The notes under the pieces were generated by a model that was given only the letters and a program-made list of their open reading frames with translations, had not been told where the DNA came from and ran no database searches. Positions 43,816 to 56,426 of a stretch of DNA of 64,000 bases are shown here, one piece after another (positions within the stretch are counted from its first letter, which is position 1; every line of letters begins with the position of its first letter). The DNA comes from Spirodela intermedia (lineage: Eukaryota; Streptophyta; Magnoliopsida; Alismatales; Araceae), in contig LR746269.1 in the NCBI GenBank assembly GCA_902729315.2, positions 315,001 through 379,000 of the forward strand, read 5' to 3'. Both the position numbers and the translations under genes were made by a program.

Positions 43816-46814
43816 CTCCTCTTCCTCCGATCCAAGGCCAGCGGACTCCAGAAGGGGACTCCCAGCTGTCTATCGTTTGACAAGGTGAGTTTGGCGACTG
43901 AGAAATACTCCAGAACATCGTGGGAGACCAGATATTTTATTATAAATAAATCCTATCTATTTTTTTTTATGCTCTTCAGTCCCCAAAACTGTATAACTCC
44001 ATCTTTTTAACTATGGTTAAACTAACTTATCTGTTAACTGAAAATTTAAAGGACCAAAATACCGCTCTTCCTTCACCGTACCTCGGTTCCTCTGAGGAGG
44101 CTAGGTCTTCTCTCGTTCTCCACCTCGGGTCTCTATCTTCCGACAACATTTGCTCTCCCTATCGCTCTCGTACGTCTCCTTCTCTCGCTTTCTATCTGGC
44201 CTGCTCGCTCCACTCTGCCGCCTCGAGCACCGACAGTGTTTGTTGTAACAAACAATTTTGATTGCGGGAGAGAAGTAATTGATTCTACAGTGGAGGTAAC
44301 TCTAGTCTATGTTGATATATCTGAATATTTTTATTTGAGAGCATATAGGAATGTATTTATTAGAATTTATTGGAATCTGTGATAATATTTCTCTTGAATG
44401 TATGGAAACGTTTAATGATGTCAATATATCGAATCTTTTCCTTTTGAATTCAGGTGAACGATTTTTCTACTTATATCGGCATGCTTGATTTCAATATATA
44501 TATACACTAATGACTTTAATTTTCAATTGTGAAAGCTTTTCCTCCTCTTCTTCGTGCCAAGATTACAACCTCCGGAACCAGGTCGTGGTCAATAAGCACC
44601 TAGAGATATGGAAACATAATATCACATGCATTCTCCATTAATCTGGAAAAATCAATATGGACGACAATGGATAATATCGGATCGGTTATTAAATATTAAG
44701 ATGTGTAAGAAGATGCATTTATAATCAGGAAATTAGTGGCTTGGCATTGGGTTGGCTTGTTAGTTTATTTCTAATAATGGGGTATAATTTGACTCAGATA
44801 ATGCATTGAATCCTCGTAAGCTTATATGCATCATAAATACGAATAGTAATAAACTGCTATGATGAGCATGGGAGAGTAACTCGTTATAGGCTGATGCGGC
44901 TAAAGAGATATATTTCAGAAAGGAAAGTGATTGGAGGTTCGTTCAAATTGATATATATATATATATATAGAGATATATAATATCTCTGATTTGAAAATAA
45001 AATATTCTACATCACAGAATTCCAGTCATTAATAAATTGTTATGTTCTTGCTTCAAAATTTCAGCTATACAAAATCCATCTTATCTCGAACAGATTATAC
45101 TTCACCGTATTCACTCTCCAACTAAATAGGCTGCTACCTTTTGTATTGCTATTCATTTCCACACCAGGAAAACTTGTTTCTTCTGGATTAAACTGTCTTC
45201 CTAATGGATTTGGTAATTTAATGATGGGCATATAAATGAACTAAATACTCATTTTCTCCAGCTGATTGTGATTTTGCCTTTCATCCTTCCAATTTAGATT
45301 CAAACTTATGGATAATCCCTGTTAACTCTTGTAGTGTTATTCTCCTCAGGATCTATGGGAGTCATTGATACTTTAATGAGAATTTAAAGATGGACATTAT
45401 GTAAATGAATAAAATCTCAATTTTCCTCCAGCTAACTGGGTTTATCTTTTATCATTCCAATCTGAACTCTAACTTGGGAATTATTCCTGCCAACTCTTGC
45501 AGTGTTATTCGCCACAGGAGATCCGGGAGTCCTAGATACTCGAATGGGAGATTATTCACCCATTTTGCAACCGAATGCGTTACCATCGTTAACCATATCG
45601 TTTTCTCGGATTCCAATCCCAGAAGTTCTGTACTCTTTCGATTTATGCGCAATTATGTGACTACCAGGGATTTCAGAGGCTATGTTAATCGTTGAATTTT
45701 CTGTTCATTGTCCTTTTACCTTCTTGTTCCTCATTGAGCTTAGATTCTTTCTCTCAGAAAGGAACAGGAATGGGGATAGAGGATCCTCCTTTTCTCAAAT
45801 CCTGAATCTTTTGAACTAGCCACGGGGTTCTCCGTTGATTTAAGTATAGAAATCCAACTGCTGATTCGCAGGTCATCACCCAGTTATTCCTGTCTTGTTT
45901 AAATCCCACCCCATTAGAGATAAATTATTTTTGAGACAAGCCCGGCTTGTTTCTGCTGTATGCTTTTTCAAATCTAGTTCTACCGCCACACTTTTTCCTT
46001 TTATTTTTAATCATGAATAATCTCATATATAGCCATAAAATTATCCGATAGGTATTTACCAGCTGCAAAAGCGGATTGATTTTCTTGGCCATTTTCTCGT
46101 TTACTCCTTTTTGACTGGTTAGACCGCTTTGGTGATAATTTCGTAGTGTTGGTTCCTCGATGAAGATCTCGTCCATGGTGATCTCTGGCCTACAATTATT
46201 CATTTGAAGCAAAATAAAAAATTAAAAAAAATGGAGTTAGTTTCTTAAGAAATGGTGAGGGATTGACTTTCCGGAGAGGTTACCAGACAGGTATTTTGGG
46301 TAAGCATTACTAGAGAGAGTAGATAGAGCCAAGGAATTTCGGTCTATTAGCCTCCTTCATGTATAGCACACGTAATTTTCTTTCAGTTACTGTCTACTGG
46401 ATGAGAATGTGATCGGAAACTTATGACCCAAAGAGGGTTGGTGCCTTCATCGAGGATTTTCTTTCAGTTAATTTTCTTGTCGCTATGTTGACCAGAGGGA
46501 TCTGGAGAATTCTCTTGCCATAGAATTGCCCACTGCTACGGGTAGCTGCTGATTTCAGCTCATGGCAGAACATCGCCCGGGAGAAAGATTATTCATATCC
46601 CGAAGCTCTGAGTCTTTTGTCTAATGCCAGGTTTTTATTGCCCAAGGTTTATGAAGACTATTCATGATGCGGAGGCGGAACCGCTGACTAATCTCCCATG
46701 CCCACTGCTTTTCTTATGGTCGCCATCGTTGACTCTCATTAATCTGTCCGACCTCGCTGACGCCTGGGTGGGTATTGACTCTCCTTCCTTGTTGCAGGAA
46801 GAGGCGGACCGCAG
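43816..46814. other. 3-kb divergent promoter region, gene-free
   Basis: It separates the minus-strand DUF92 gene from the plus-strand gene at 46,815. A CT-rich stretch at about 44,090-44,240 looks like a promoter or leader. An AG at 46,797-46,798 just before the next gene may be a 5' UTR splice acceptor. The interior is AT-rich and contains a diverged tandem duplication at about 45,213-45,541. I find no coding gene. Confidence 0.5.
45213..45541. repeat. diverged tandem duplication, period about 165 bp
   Basis: The segment 45,213-45,376 is repeated as 45,377-45,541. Shared blocks in the same order include catttt/caatttt-ctccagct, tcattccaat-type, cctgttaactcttgtagtgttatt versus cctgccaactcttgcagtgttatt, and gggagtc followed by gatact. 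Confidence 0.75.
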
Positions 46815-47135
46815 ATGGCGGGCAAGTACATCGTAGGTTCCATTGTGGGATCTTTCGTGGTTACCTACAGGAAGATATTTGGCGGTGAGTTGGGAACCGA
46901 ATCTCGGGCAAAAATCCTCTCCTTCGAGTTTGACTAGGCTTTCTGGTCCTCGATCCTGATGGATGTGACGTGGACCAGGGACGACCTCGTCAACTTTTTT
47001 GGACAAGGGGTGGTGGGGAAGCCACCGACCAGAAATTCCAAGCGTGGCCTCGCACCGCCGGGGCCGCTGGTTGTGATGAATCCTATCAGCCGCCAGAATT
47101 TCATCCTCAAGACAGGCGCCGAATCACAAGGTTGA
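46815..47135 (+). CDS. short conserved plant protein, frame broken by two extra G
   Basis: Exon 1 (46815-46884) reads MAGKYIVGSIVGSFVVTYRK, then IFGG. Exon 2 (46979-47135) continues TTSSTFLDKGWWG, then in a shifted frame EATDQKFQAWPRTAG, then in the third frame PLVVMNPISRQNFILKTGAE and a stop. I recognise this order (WW-E-T-D-KFQAWPRTAGPPVVMNPISRQNF) as a short uncharacterised plant protein of under 100 residues. Both frame changes fall in G runs that are one base longer than needed (TGGTGGGGAAGCC and GCCGGGGCCGC). They may be assembly errors or true mutations. The N-terminal part also looks shorter than in relatives, which usually carry about ten more residues before KIFGG. A single hydrophobic N-terminal stretch suggests membrane association. 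Function unknown. Confidence 0.6.
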
Positions 47136-47459
47136 CCGCCGCGCCAGCCTGGAGGACTGAAATGGTGGGAGGTTGACCCCATTTGCGGTGGTAATGCCAG
47201 TCGTTTCGTGAAGCCTTTGGGTTCGGAATAAGCCAAGCCATTGGGTTTGACCTTTTGACTTCTGGGTTCACTACTCCCTGACCAGTTGGCTCTCTTGATA
47301 AGGATGATGAATATAAATAAATAAAAAAGACAAAAAAAATAGTATTAGAAGGAATATACACGACCGTGTATCACTGCTTCGTAACTGTAGTTTTATTTTA
47401 TAGATGAAACGAAGATGTTATGATAAATCCCCTCTGAATCCCTCAGTACAAATCCGAGT
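47136..47459. other. tail-to-tail spacer
   Basis: A 324-bp gap lies between the convergent 3' ends of the short gene (stop 47,135) and the alliinase-type gene (stop 47,460). AT-rich around 47,300-47,400, consistent with polyadenylation signals of both genes. Nothing else is seen. Confidence 0.55.
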
Positions 47460-47673
47460 TTACTGGGCAGTCAGCGCCTTCATCCTCGTCAACAGTTGGT
47501 CAAAGTCGTCCTGCGACCTGATGAGACTGAGCCTGACGTAGCGGCTGTCTGCTCCGTAGAGGGTCCCCGCCCGTGGGATGATTCCCCCCGCCCTTATCGC
47601 CGATGAGCAGTCCTCATCAGCCTTCCTCTCGCACTTCACCCACGCATAAGCTGCGCCCCAGGGGAGTCAGTAC

Positions 47674-47711
<38 letters not shown>

Positions 47712-48973
47712 TCACTGACCTGGAGAAGGGTCCCTGGTGGTGCGGAAGTAGTTGCAGTACTCTGGGGAGAGCTTCTGCAGGGAAAAGCGGTCGGAAGAGG
47801 AGACGATGGCGTTGAGTTTAATCCACCGATTCCTTATTTGAGAATACCCAAATCGAAACATGTCTTCACTCTTCTTGATCTGTGAGATCGTCTGCTTGAG
47901 GACCTTGAGAGCCCTCAGCTGGGTTTCGCGGGAGATTCCCAGGGTGTCGGTGTCTATGTACTGCAGAATCTTGTTGTAAACCTTCACGTCCTTGATTAGC
48001 GCCCAACTGTGGGATAAAAAAACGGCGGATTGAATCCGGTGATCCAGAGTAGGAAGCTGAAATGCCGAGGAAGAGTTGAGGGGATTACCCGAATCTGCTG
48101 CCGGCGTGGCCGGTGATCTTGGATAGAGTGAAGAGCATGAGGTCGTCGTCGGCGGGGGATTTGATGGCGGAGTAGTGAGGCCAGTAGTAGGCGCGGTCGT
48201 GGATGACGGCCGAGCCGGCGAGGGCTGGGGCCTGCCATCGGCCGTCCGGGTTGTTCGGGGAGGTCACGAACTCGATGAAGTCCTTTGTGGAGGCTTCGGT
48301 TGAATTCAGCCACTCGGCTGTGGCTCCCTTCCACTCGAATACTTTGGATCGCCAGTACTCCGTCTGGGTCTGGTAAGCCTGTGAAGAAGGAGAAGAAGAA
48401 GAGGCCACAAGGAGAATTAGAAGAGCCTGCAAGATGAAGCAGCAGGAACCCACAAGGAGGAGAAGATGGCGTAGAACTCGCAAAGAAAAGTAGAAGAGAA
48501 GGAGGAGAAGAAAATCCCACTAGGAGGGTAAGAATAAGCAGAAAACAGAGGAGGAGGAGGAGGAGAATCGGATGATCCGTGTGTGTGGGAGCAAGTTAAA
48601 AGCAGGGAATTCTCACAGGGTAGTAAGGGACAGTGGCGACGACGCTGGAGGGCGACGAGGAATTATCCGGGGCGAGGGCGTGGAGGGCAGCGTTGAGCAA
48701 TTGGGTCGATCCGGCACCGAATACTATCTGCTTTCCTTCGGCGGCGGCGTTGCCGACGAGCTTGTGGAGAAGGCGGATGTGCCGTTCAAGCTCCAGGGTC
48801 ATGTAAGGTCTCCCGTCCGCATCGTAGCTCATCCGGTGCCACCCCGAAATCACGACAGCGCTACCCTCCGCGTGGCGCCTCCAGTAGGGCTGGAGAAACA
48901 GCGGATCTCCACTGAAAGAATATTCATCCTGCGATGAGAGATAAACAAAAGACGACCCTCCCTGCAAGAATAC

Positions 48974-49022
<49 letters not shown>

Positions 49023-49346
49023 AAGTCAAAAGAGCTTCTTGAGGGATAGAGGTGACGGCACAAACCTAGTAGCGTCAGCAGAACAATTAGGCCGGAACTG
49101 CGAGCAGTCCGGCCCTGAGTAGCAGTTGTTGCACTCACACACCGGCCTTCCATTATCGCGTACCCCGTCCACGAAGGCCATGCCATGCCCGGAGCAGGAG
49201 ATGGCCGCCACCGCCTCCGCCTCCGCCGCCGCTCTCCTGGTCCAGGTGAGCTCCGCCTTCCCGAGCACCAAATGGGACCCCGAGAAGAGACTAATCCACA
49301 AGGGTGACAGCACCCAGATGAACACTAGTCCCCATGGTCTATCCAT
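47460..49346 (-). CDS. alliinase-family, tryptophan-aminotransferase-related (TAR3/4-like) enzyme, 447 aa
   Basis: Five exons (49066-49346, 48617-48911, 48089-48378, 47720-48006, 47460-47650) join in frame to 447 residues. The family includes alliin lyases and the TAA1/TAR aminotransferases of auxin synthesis. An N-terminal hydrophobic segment (FIWVLSPLWISLFSGSHLVL) predicts secretion or ER targeting. An EGF-like Cys-rich domain follows (CSGHGMAF, CECNNCYSGPDCSQFRPNCS), a feature of alliinases and TAR3/TAR4 and absent from TAA1. The PLP fold has GDPLFLQPYW, VFGAGSTQLLNAALHAL, VTSPNNPDGRW, HDRAYYWPHY, and the Schiff-base Lys279 in FTLSKITGHAGSRFGWA. The C-terminal part has YAWVKCER and GTLYGADSRYVRLSLI. 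Substrate cannot be decided by eye; aminotransferase or C-S lyase are both possible. The 69-bp last intron is nearly half (GA/TC)n. Confidence 0.92.
47678..47708. repeat. (GA)n microsatellite filling a 69-bp intron
   Basis: A 31-bp GA run lies in the intron 47651-47719 of the alliinase-type gene. On the sense strand it is (TC)n between donor and acceptor. Confidence 0.9.
48973..49019. repeat. (CT)n(CA)n compound microsatellite in intron 1 of the alliinase-type gene
   Basis: About 12 CT and 11 CA units lie within the 154-bp intron 48912-49065. On the sense strand this reads (TG)n(AG)n. Confidence 0.9.
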
Positions 49347-51423
49347 TGGAAGCTAGGGTCAGGGAGAGAGAGAGAGAGACGATATCACATGGCTTTCCAT
49401 GAGGCCAGTCCTTAAATAGTGGACGCAGCCTCGAACAACTTACACCCATTGAAATTTTAAGATCATTGACCGTTCGAACCTGAAAGGTCAAAGCCTCTCT
49501 AATTGTTCGAAATATCAGTTGGTCTCCAAGACGCGTCGAACATCCTTATCAATGTGGAGACGTCGACTCATGCTCTGAGACAAAATCACGATGAACTGCA
49601 AGGAAAAATCACGATGCGCTCGCAGCTGGGTGTGGGGCAAAAGCTGCAAGCGTTCAATTGGGAATTTCCTCTCTCTCTCTCTCTCTCTTTCTCATTTCTT
49701 GCCCTCGGAGTCAGCGCAGAGATGCGAGTTTTTCCATAAAGAGTACACGACAACCTCCATTTCATCCGAACTCATCGCGCAGAAGAAATACCGAATTCTC
49801 TCCTTCTCTCCCCAGATTTTTACCCCTAGATGACAACACGATAAAGTCTTCGGGAAGAAAATAAGAGGTTTATCTCTTCCATTCCCCAAGTGGTGACGAC
49901 GTCCAGACCCATCGCGGAGAAGAAAAGCTGGCCTCTCTCTCTCTCTCTCTCTCTCTCGCTGCGGGTTGTCCCCTCAGCCGTCAAGAGACGAGGCATCCCT
50001 TGCGGAGAATACAAGAAAGCTTAAGTTCCTAAAAATTCCCACCTAGGAAACTGCGCAGCAATCCATCACGGAGAAGAAAAAACTGGCCATCCGTCTGTCA
50101 AACGCCCTCATCCTTGAACTATTCTCATAGCCGAGTTAATATCTGAATCGGGCTAACTCTTAGCAGTCTTTATGGAGTAAGATCACAGCAAAATGGGTCC
50201 CACTAAAATAACATCCGAAAACCAACTCATTTCTCTGCTCTGTGTCTCTCTCATTATCTTTCTCCCTCTCTCTATTATTAAATGCTCTGTTATTCTATCA
50301 TATAAAATTCTCTCTTCCTTGACGTATTATCGAAATATTAAATATTCTCTATCGACGGATTATCATTATATTGAATGTTCTCTCTCTTGGGTGACGGAGA
50401 ACGTGGCGTAGAAAAAGAATCACAGACGGATGCGAGGAGAGAAATGCTCCGACGAAAAGGAAACGGGCGGTAGATCGTGACGATGAATCATGGAAGAACT
50501 GGTGAATAGACGAAAGGTTAGGACGAAGAATCAAAGGGAAAACGAGGAAGAAGCAGAAAAATTGCAAAAGAAATCAACGAACGTGTTACTGATGTGGCTC
50601 ATCGTTTCAGAGAGGCCATTAATGGCTGAACTAAATGCAGGAGAGGAGAAGCCTTCCGCTAAGGAGAGAGGAGCATCCCGTTCGCGGACTGATTCTCACG
50701 GACGGAACCGCCCATTTATGTGCGGACCGAGAGAAACGGAAACGGCCGATAACGGATTCATTATAGATTTCTCCTTTCTCGCACTTCCCTTGCTGCCGTT
50801 GGTCTCCTCCTTTCCATTCTACCACCGGAATAGCCGAACATAACCCCAGATCAATGATAGCCGCAACGCCTGAAAACCATCATCCTCAAGCCGCCGCCAA
50901 CGAATTTTCTACCTCCCTCTCTCTCTCTCTCTCTCTCTCTTCAGTTGGCTGACCCTTCCTCTGCTGCCGAACAGATGGCACACCAGGGGGGCTGCCCGAG
51001 TGCATAACGGATCGACCAGTTGGGCCGGTTCTGGACCGACCCGGTACTGTATAAGTTTAAACGAATCCGCATGACGGGTTAGTAATTTGGCGTGGCCCAG
51101 ATTCGAAGTCGGCTTAGACAATTCAAATAGGCCCAAAGCCTTAGAAACAGCTCGGAACTGGACAATCAGCCCGAGGGAGGAGCTCTTAGTGGGTCGAATA
51201 GGCCCAAAACCTAGAAATAAAAATGGGGCTAGAGCCTTGGACCGAACCTCATGGCCTCGTGTTTGTTCGGCCCAATTAGGGGACTCCGAATGGCAGTTCT
51301 CACTTTGGGCCGGGCGAATCTTTCAGCCCAGTTGCCTGTTCGGTGAATCATCCAGCCGCACCCTCGAAGTGTTAGGCAGGCACGCTGGGAGGGAGGGGGA
51401 AGAGGGAGAAGAGCGGGCCGTCC
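49347..51423. other. divergent promoter region between alliinase-type and glucosyltransferase genes
   Basis: It contains (CT)n runs at about 49,671-49,688, 49,934-49,957 and 50,917-50,940. A duplicated theme, CCATCxCGGAGAAGAA-like, appears near 49,905-49,925 and 50,063-50,080. No conserved coding sequence is visible. Confidence 0.5.
50917..50940. repeat. (CT)n microsatellite upstream of the glucosyltransferase gene
   Basis: About 12 CT units roughly 480 bp before the ATG at 51,424. Confidence 0.85.
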
Positions 51424-54400
51424 ATGGAGGGTGAAGGGGGCAGGCCTCGAGCCGTTTTCATGGCATTCGGGACGAAGGGTGACGTCTATCCAATCGCGGT
51501 AACTCTCCCGCTAGGTTTTTCTTCTGGAAAACAAACAAACAAATCTTTGAGTCCGTTCTGGGTCTGGGAGCAGAATGGAGATATGGGTTGGGACTGGGAC
51601 GATAGTGTTCTTCTAGTATTGGCGTTTGCTATGAATTTAGGTCAGAGATGCGGATTTTGTACTCCTTCTGATGGATCGCGTTTTCAGTTTTCAAGCACGG
51701 TTATGCCACCCAGCTTGATTGTGAATATCTCTTTCGTGTGATTGACCTCTTTCTCCCCGCCGTATGGCTTGAAAAATGTGGCTCTATGCGATCAGTGCTG
51801 TGTTGGCGCCCATTCTTCTTCTCCGGCAAGCAAGGTCCTGAGCCTTAGCCGCCCATTTTGTTTTCAGGCGATTGCTTCAGCTCTTTCGTGTGATCGCAAA
51901 GATTATGATGTGATACTGATCACCCATTCAGCTCACAAGGTATGTGGCACGAAGATTTCTTGTCATCTCCACAGCCTCGAGGTTTTTCATTCCCCTAATT
52001 ATTTCAAGCTCCCCCGTCGGAGTGCTGTTGTCTTCGGTTCATGCAGTCACTGGCTGGATCTCTAGAAGCGAGAGGGGTTCACTTTATTCCAGTTTCTACG
52101 CCTGCTGTCTTGTCACGAAACCATGGCAGCTCTGCCGAAGGTGATATGCATAGGAAGAAGCGTCTTTTCTTCGCTTCTTCTTCACACTCATGCTGCGTAT
52201 AATTATCTTTTGCAGCCGTTTCCAGCAATTTTTGACACCTATTTTCTTGTTCTAGATTCGGGGGAACTCCCTTTCTCCATGCAGAAGAAGGCCATCCGGG
52301 TGGGACACAGGAAGGAGTGTTTATCCGCTGTAGAAGGAATCTTTGGAGACGGCCCTAGCCTGGAGGGTGATTTCATCTTGATCAACTTCTTTGCCTTGGT
52401 AACGCTCGTCGTAAGCCCGGAAATTGCACTGCATTTTTTCTTCTTCTTCTCAAGAATGGCGCATATGAAGCTTACCCTTTGCCAATAAATAATCTAAATC
52501 TGTGTACTATTATGGATTGTGGTCTAGGAAGGATGGAACCTTGCCGAGCTGTTTCAGGTCTGCTGTGTTGTTGCTGCTCCCTATGTCGTTCCCTATAGGT
52601 ACACAACTCTTTTCTCTCTGGTTCTGATCTATGCTTTCTGGGGCTGCTGTCTGGGCAAAACGGAAATGAATTTTTTATTTGGCAAGTATGTATACGTTCT
52701 TTCTCCAAAATCTCACATCAACCCTCTCGATTAGAAGATGAGAACTTCTAAACTTTTGAACTGGGAATATTGTGAAAGGGTTTGTGGGTCATTTGAGAGA
52801 TGAGATTATCATCGGGTTTATGCCACCAGTCCAGAAATCATCGTTCTTTGAAATCAGGCTGCATAATTTTGCTGCAAGGCATTAAAAAAAAAAAAAGGAC
52901 TAGCTTTCTAGACTGTGTTAGTGACAACGACAATGGCGATGATGAATGATTGCCCACCTAATTTGTGCAGCGCCCCTTCATCATTTGAACGCCAATTCAA
53001 AGATGAGCTCCCGCTTCTACATCGGCATCTTCAAGAATCACCTCTTGGCAAGGTCTGATTGCTTGCATTCTGCTTAAGCCCAGCTTGCAAGCCTTGTAAT
53101 TATCCTCTTTTCATTTCTGTGGCGTTGGGCTCCTCCACTGTTCAATTTTATATCTGATGGAATGACCTGATGGTTTCAGCATCGCAGGCTGAAAGAAATC
53201 TCAACCCTTCATTTTCTAGGTCTGCTGGAGTGATGTTATTCATTGGATGTGGCCACTTTTCACTGAAGACTGGGGATCCTGGAGGAGCGACTCCTTGAAT
53301 TTAAGCCCTATCCCATTCACAGTCAGTACATCCTTTCCAGGTTTTTATATTTTTTTTCCCATTTAAGTTTCACCCTTTTCAAAAATAAAAAATATCTGTA
53401 CCATTAAAAAAATTATAATCTGAGAGCGACAACTGGTGCTGATAATTAGGATGGTGCAAACCCTGAATTATTGATCCCAAATGCAGGATCCAGTGACCTG
53501 CCTCCCATCGTGGTCTTCACTCGAGCAATCTCCATTGTTGCTGTAAGACTCCTCAGCCTCGTAGTTTTCTTTACCGTAGAGTCTGTAACGTTGATGACAG
53601 CTCGTTCTATACAGATTGCATTATGTTTAAAAGGCTCACTGACCAGTCATGAACTCCCAAAAATGTCCTTCGTTTGTGCAGATATGGGTTTAGCAAAGAG
53701 GTCGTAGAATGCCCAGGTATTTATTGATTAAGCATGCCTTAATGCGTCATTTCCTCTGCGGGACATCTGCAAATACATATTAGTGAACGGATTGGCCAAT
53801 CAGATCAAGATTTCCGTTCTGATTTACCGCATAAGTCATCATCAATGCACCTGCTTTTAAGTCTGTCACCGGTTGAAACAGGGTATTGGCCACCAAATGT
53901 GCATGCGTGTGGGTTTTGGTTCCTCCCCATGGACTGGCAGTTCTCATGCGCCCAATGCAGGGAGAGAATGCTGCATCGTTCTGCATATCTGACCATGACT
54001 GAGGACCTCTGTTCGAGCCATGTTGATTTGGAACACTTTATGAAGACTTCTGGCCATTCATGCCGGCCCATTTTTGTTGGGCTGAGCTCTATCGGGAGGT
54101 ACGTTTCAGTGTGCTCAAATCAATTTCTGCTTGCTCTCCTCCTTGATCTGGTCCCAAGTCCTTTAATGTTGTACAACGTGAGAGGGCCAAGGCTACAAGG
54201 GGTTCGTCTGTATTATGTCAATGAAGATATTTTCTGTATAAGGTCGTCCAAAAGTATACATGAAAAAATCCATGTCTCACCAGGAGGAGAACAGTGTTAG
54301 ACGGAAGACCCATGGCCTAAATCAGAAACAGGGCCGTTAGATTGAAGAAATCCATGAACTTGGCCCAAGTTTTTGCTAGTTCGGGTCCTAGATTGTCTGA

Positions 54401-55719
54401 TCCTGTGAGAACCAGTCCTTAGCCAGACCATTTGCTCATATAAAACAACTCTTCTTCACATAATCGAATGTCCAACCGGATCCTCACACGGCTCCGACAT
54501 TGTGCAGCATGGGCTACATTGTGAATCCCCGGGCGTTTCTCTTGGTGCTAAAAGCTGTCACAGAGAGAACTGGCCAAAGATTCATCCTTTTCTCCTCTGG
54601 TTATGAGACTTTAGATGCCGCCATCAGATTAATGGCCGATGAATTACCAAACCCTGTTCAAACGCCTCAATCCGACTGCGCTGGGGACTTTGCCCTTCTC
54701 CATGAGAACCGTCTGTTTTGTTTCTCTGGGTGAGGGATTTCTTCATAACTCGTCTCTTGGCTGCTGGGTTTTGGCTGGCTTCATCCTCATAGACTGACCC
54801 ATTCTATATTTTTATCTTTTTTTTTTTTTGGTAGCAACGTACCGTACAGCTGGCTCTTCCCGAAATGTGCTGCCGTGATTCACCATGGGGGCAGGTGAGA
54901 AGCTTGGGCTCCGATCATTTACAGAACGACCACTGCCCTTGAGAATAAAAGTCCCACATTTTAGCCCTTATCTTGTGACAGTGGGTCTACGGCTGCAGCA
55001 GTAGCCGCAGGTGTCCCGCAGGTACGTGAAAGAGACGCCGGCTCTCATCTACTCCGACGGCTTCACGCCCTTTTGCTCTGTTGTTGTCCTGAATTCAGTT
55101 TCTGATGCTGATCCATTGGTGCCCTTATGAGATTGAAGATAGCATTATCCCTCGCCCAGCCTCCTGCGTGCACCCATCCTGTCCTAGAGAGAGAATGGGA
55201 GAGAGAAACGGGCACTGGGCTTTCGGGACGTGCTCGTTTTTCTTTCAGGGCAGTTGGGCTCCGGGGTTGCTTGCCTGGCTGATCTGATAGTAAAGGGGAC
55301 TCCTTTCAGGTGGTGTGCCCTTTTGTGCTGGATCAGTTTTACTGGGCGGAGAGGATGCATTGGCTTGGACTCGCACCAGAGCCGCTGCAGAAGGGCAGTC
55401 TGGTTCCAGAGGATGATGATGCGGCGACCATCGAGAGGGGCGCCTGTGCTGTGATGAGGGCCATAGAATCGGCTTTGTCACCTGATGTAAGGTCTCATGC
55501 TGCTGAAATGGCTGAAAGAGTTTCAATGGAGGTACTTTCTTCCCTAGTTGAGTAAAAGCCCAGAGCCTGCCCCGGGCCAGCACCTGTGTGTGTGTGTGAT
55601 GGATGCTTAGCATTTGATGTTTTGACTCGGACTAACCTTGGTAATTGCAGGATGGGATTGCAGCGGCTCTAAAGATCCTCGAGCAACAGGTTCTTCGTCC
55701 TAGAGGGGGAGACGGGTGA
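51424..55719 (+). CDS. GT28-type sterol-glucosyltransferase-like protein, 519 aa, 15 exons
   Basis: Fifteen exons (51424-51498, 51868-51939, 52047-52140, 52256-52398, 52528-52598, 52971-53052, 53220-53321, 53487-53542, 53682-53716, 53882-54098, 54508-54729, 54835-54894, 54982-55021, 55310-55531, 55651-55719) join in frame to 519 residues. The fold is a two-domain GT-B UDP-glycosyltransferase of the sterol 3-beta-glucosyltransferase (UGT80/UGT51) group. Landmarks are AVFMAFGTKGDVYPIA (10-25), FILINFFAL, WNLAELFQVCCVVAAPYVVP, YWPPNVHACGFW, RPIFVGLSSIGSMGY, then the nucleotide-sugar motif PYSWLFPKCAAVIHHGGSGS plus TAAAVAAGVPQ and VCPFVLDQFYWAERMHWLG. It lacks the long N-terminal extension of UGT80A/B, as does the Arabidopsis relative At5g24750 (from memory). 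Acceptor substrate is therefore uncertain. Exon 9 is only 35 bp and exon 13 only 40 bp. Confidence 0.93.
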
Positions 55720-56426
<707 letters not shown>

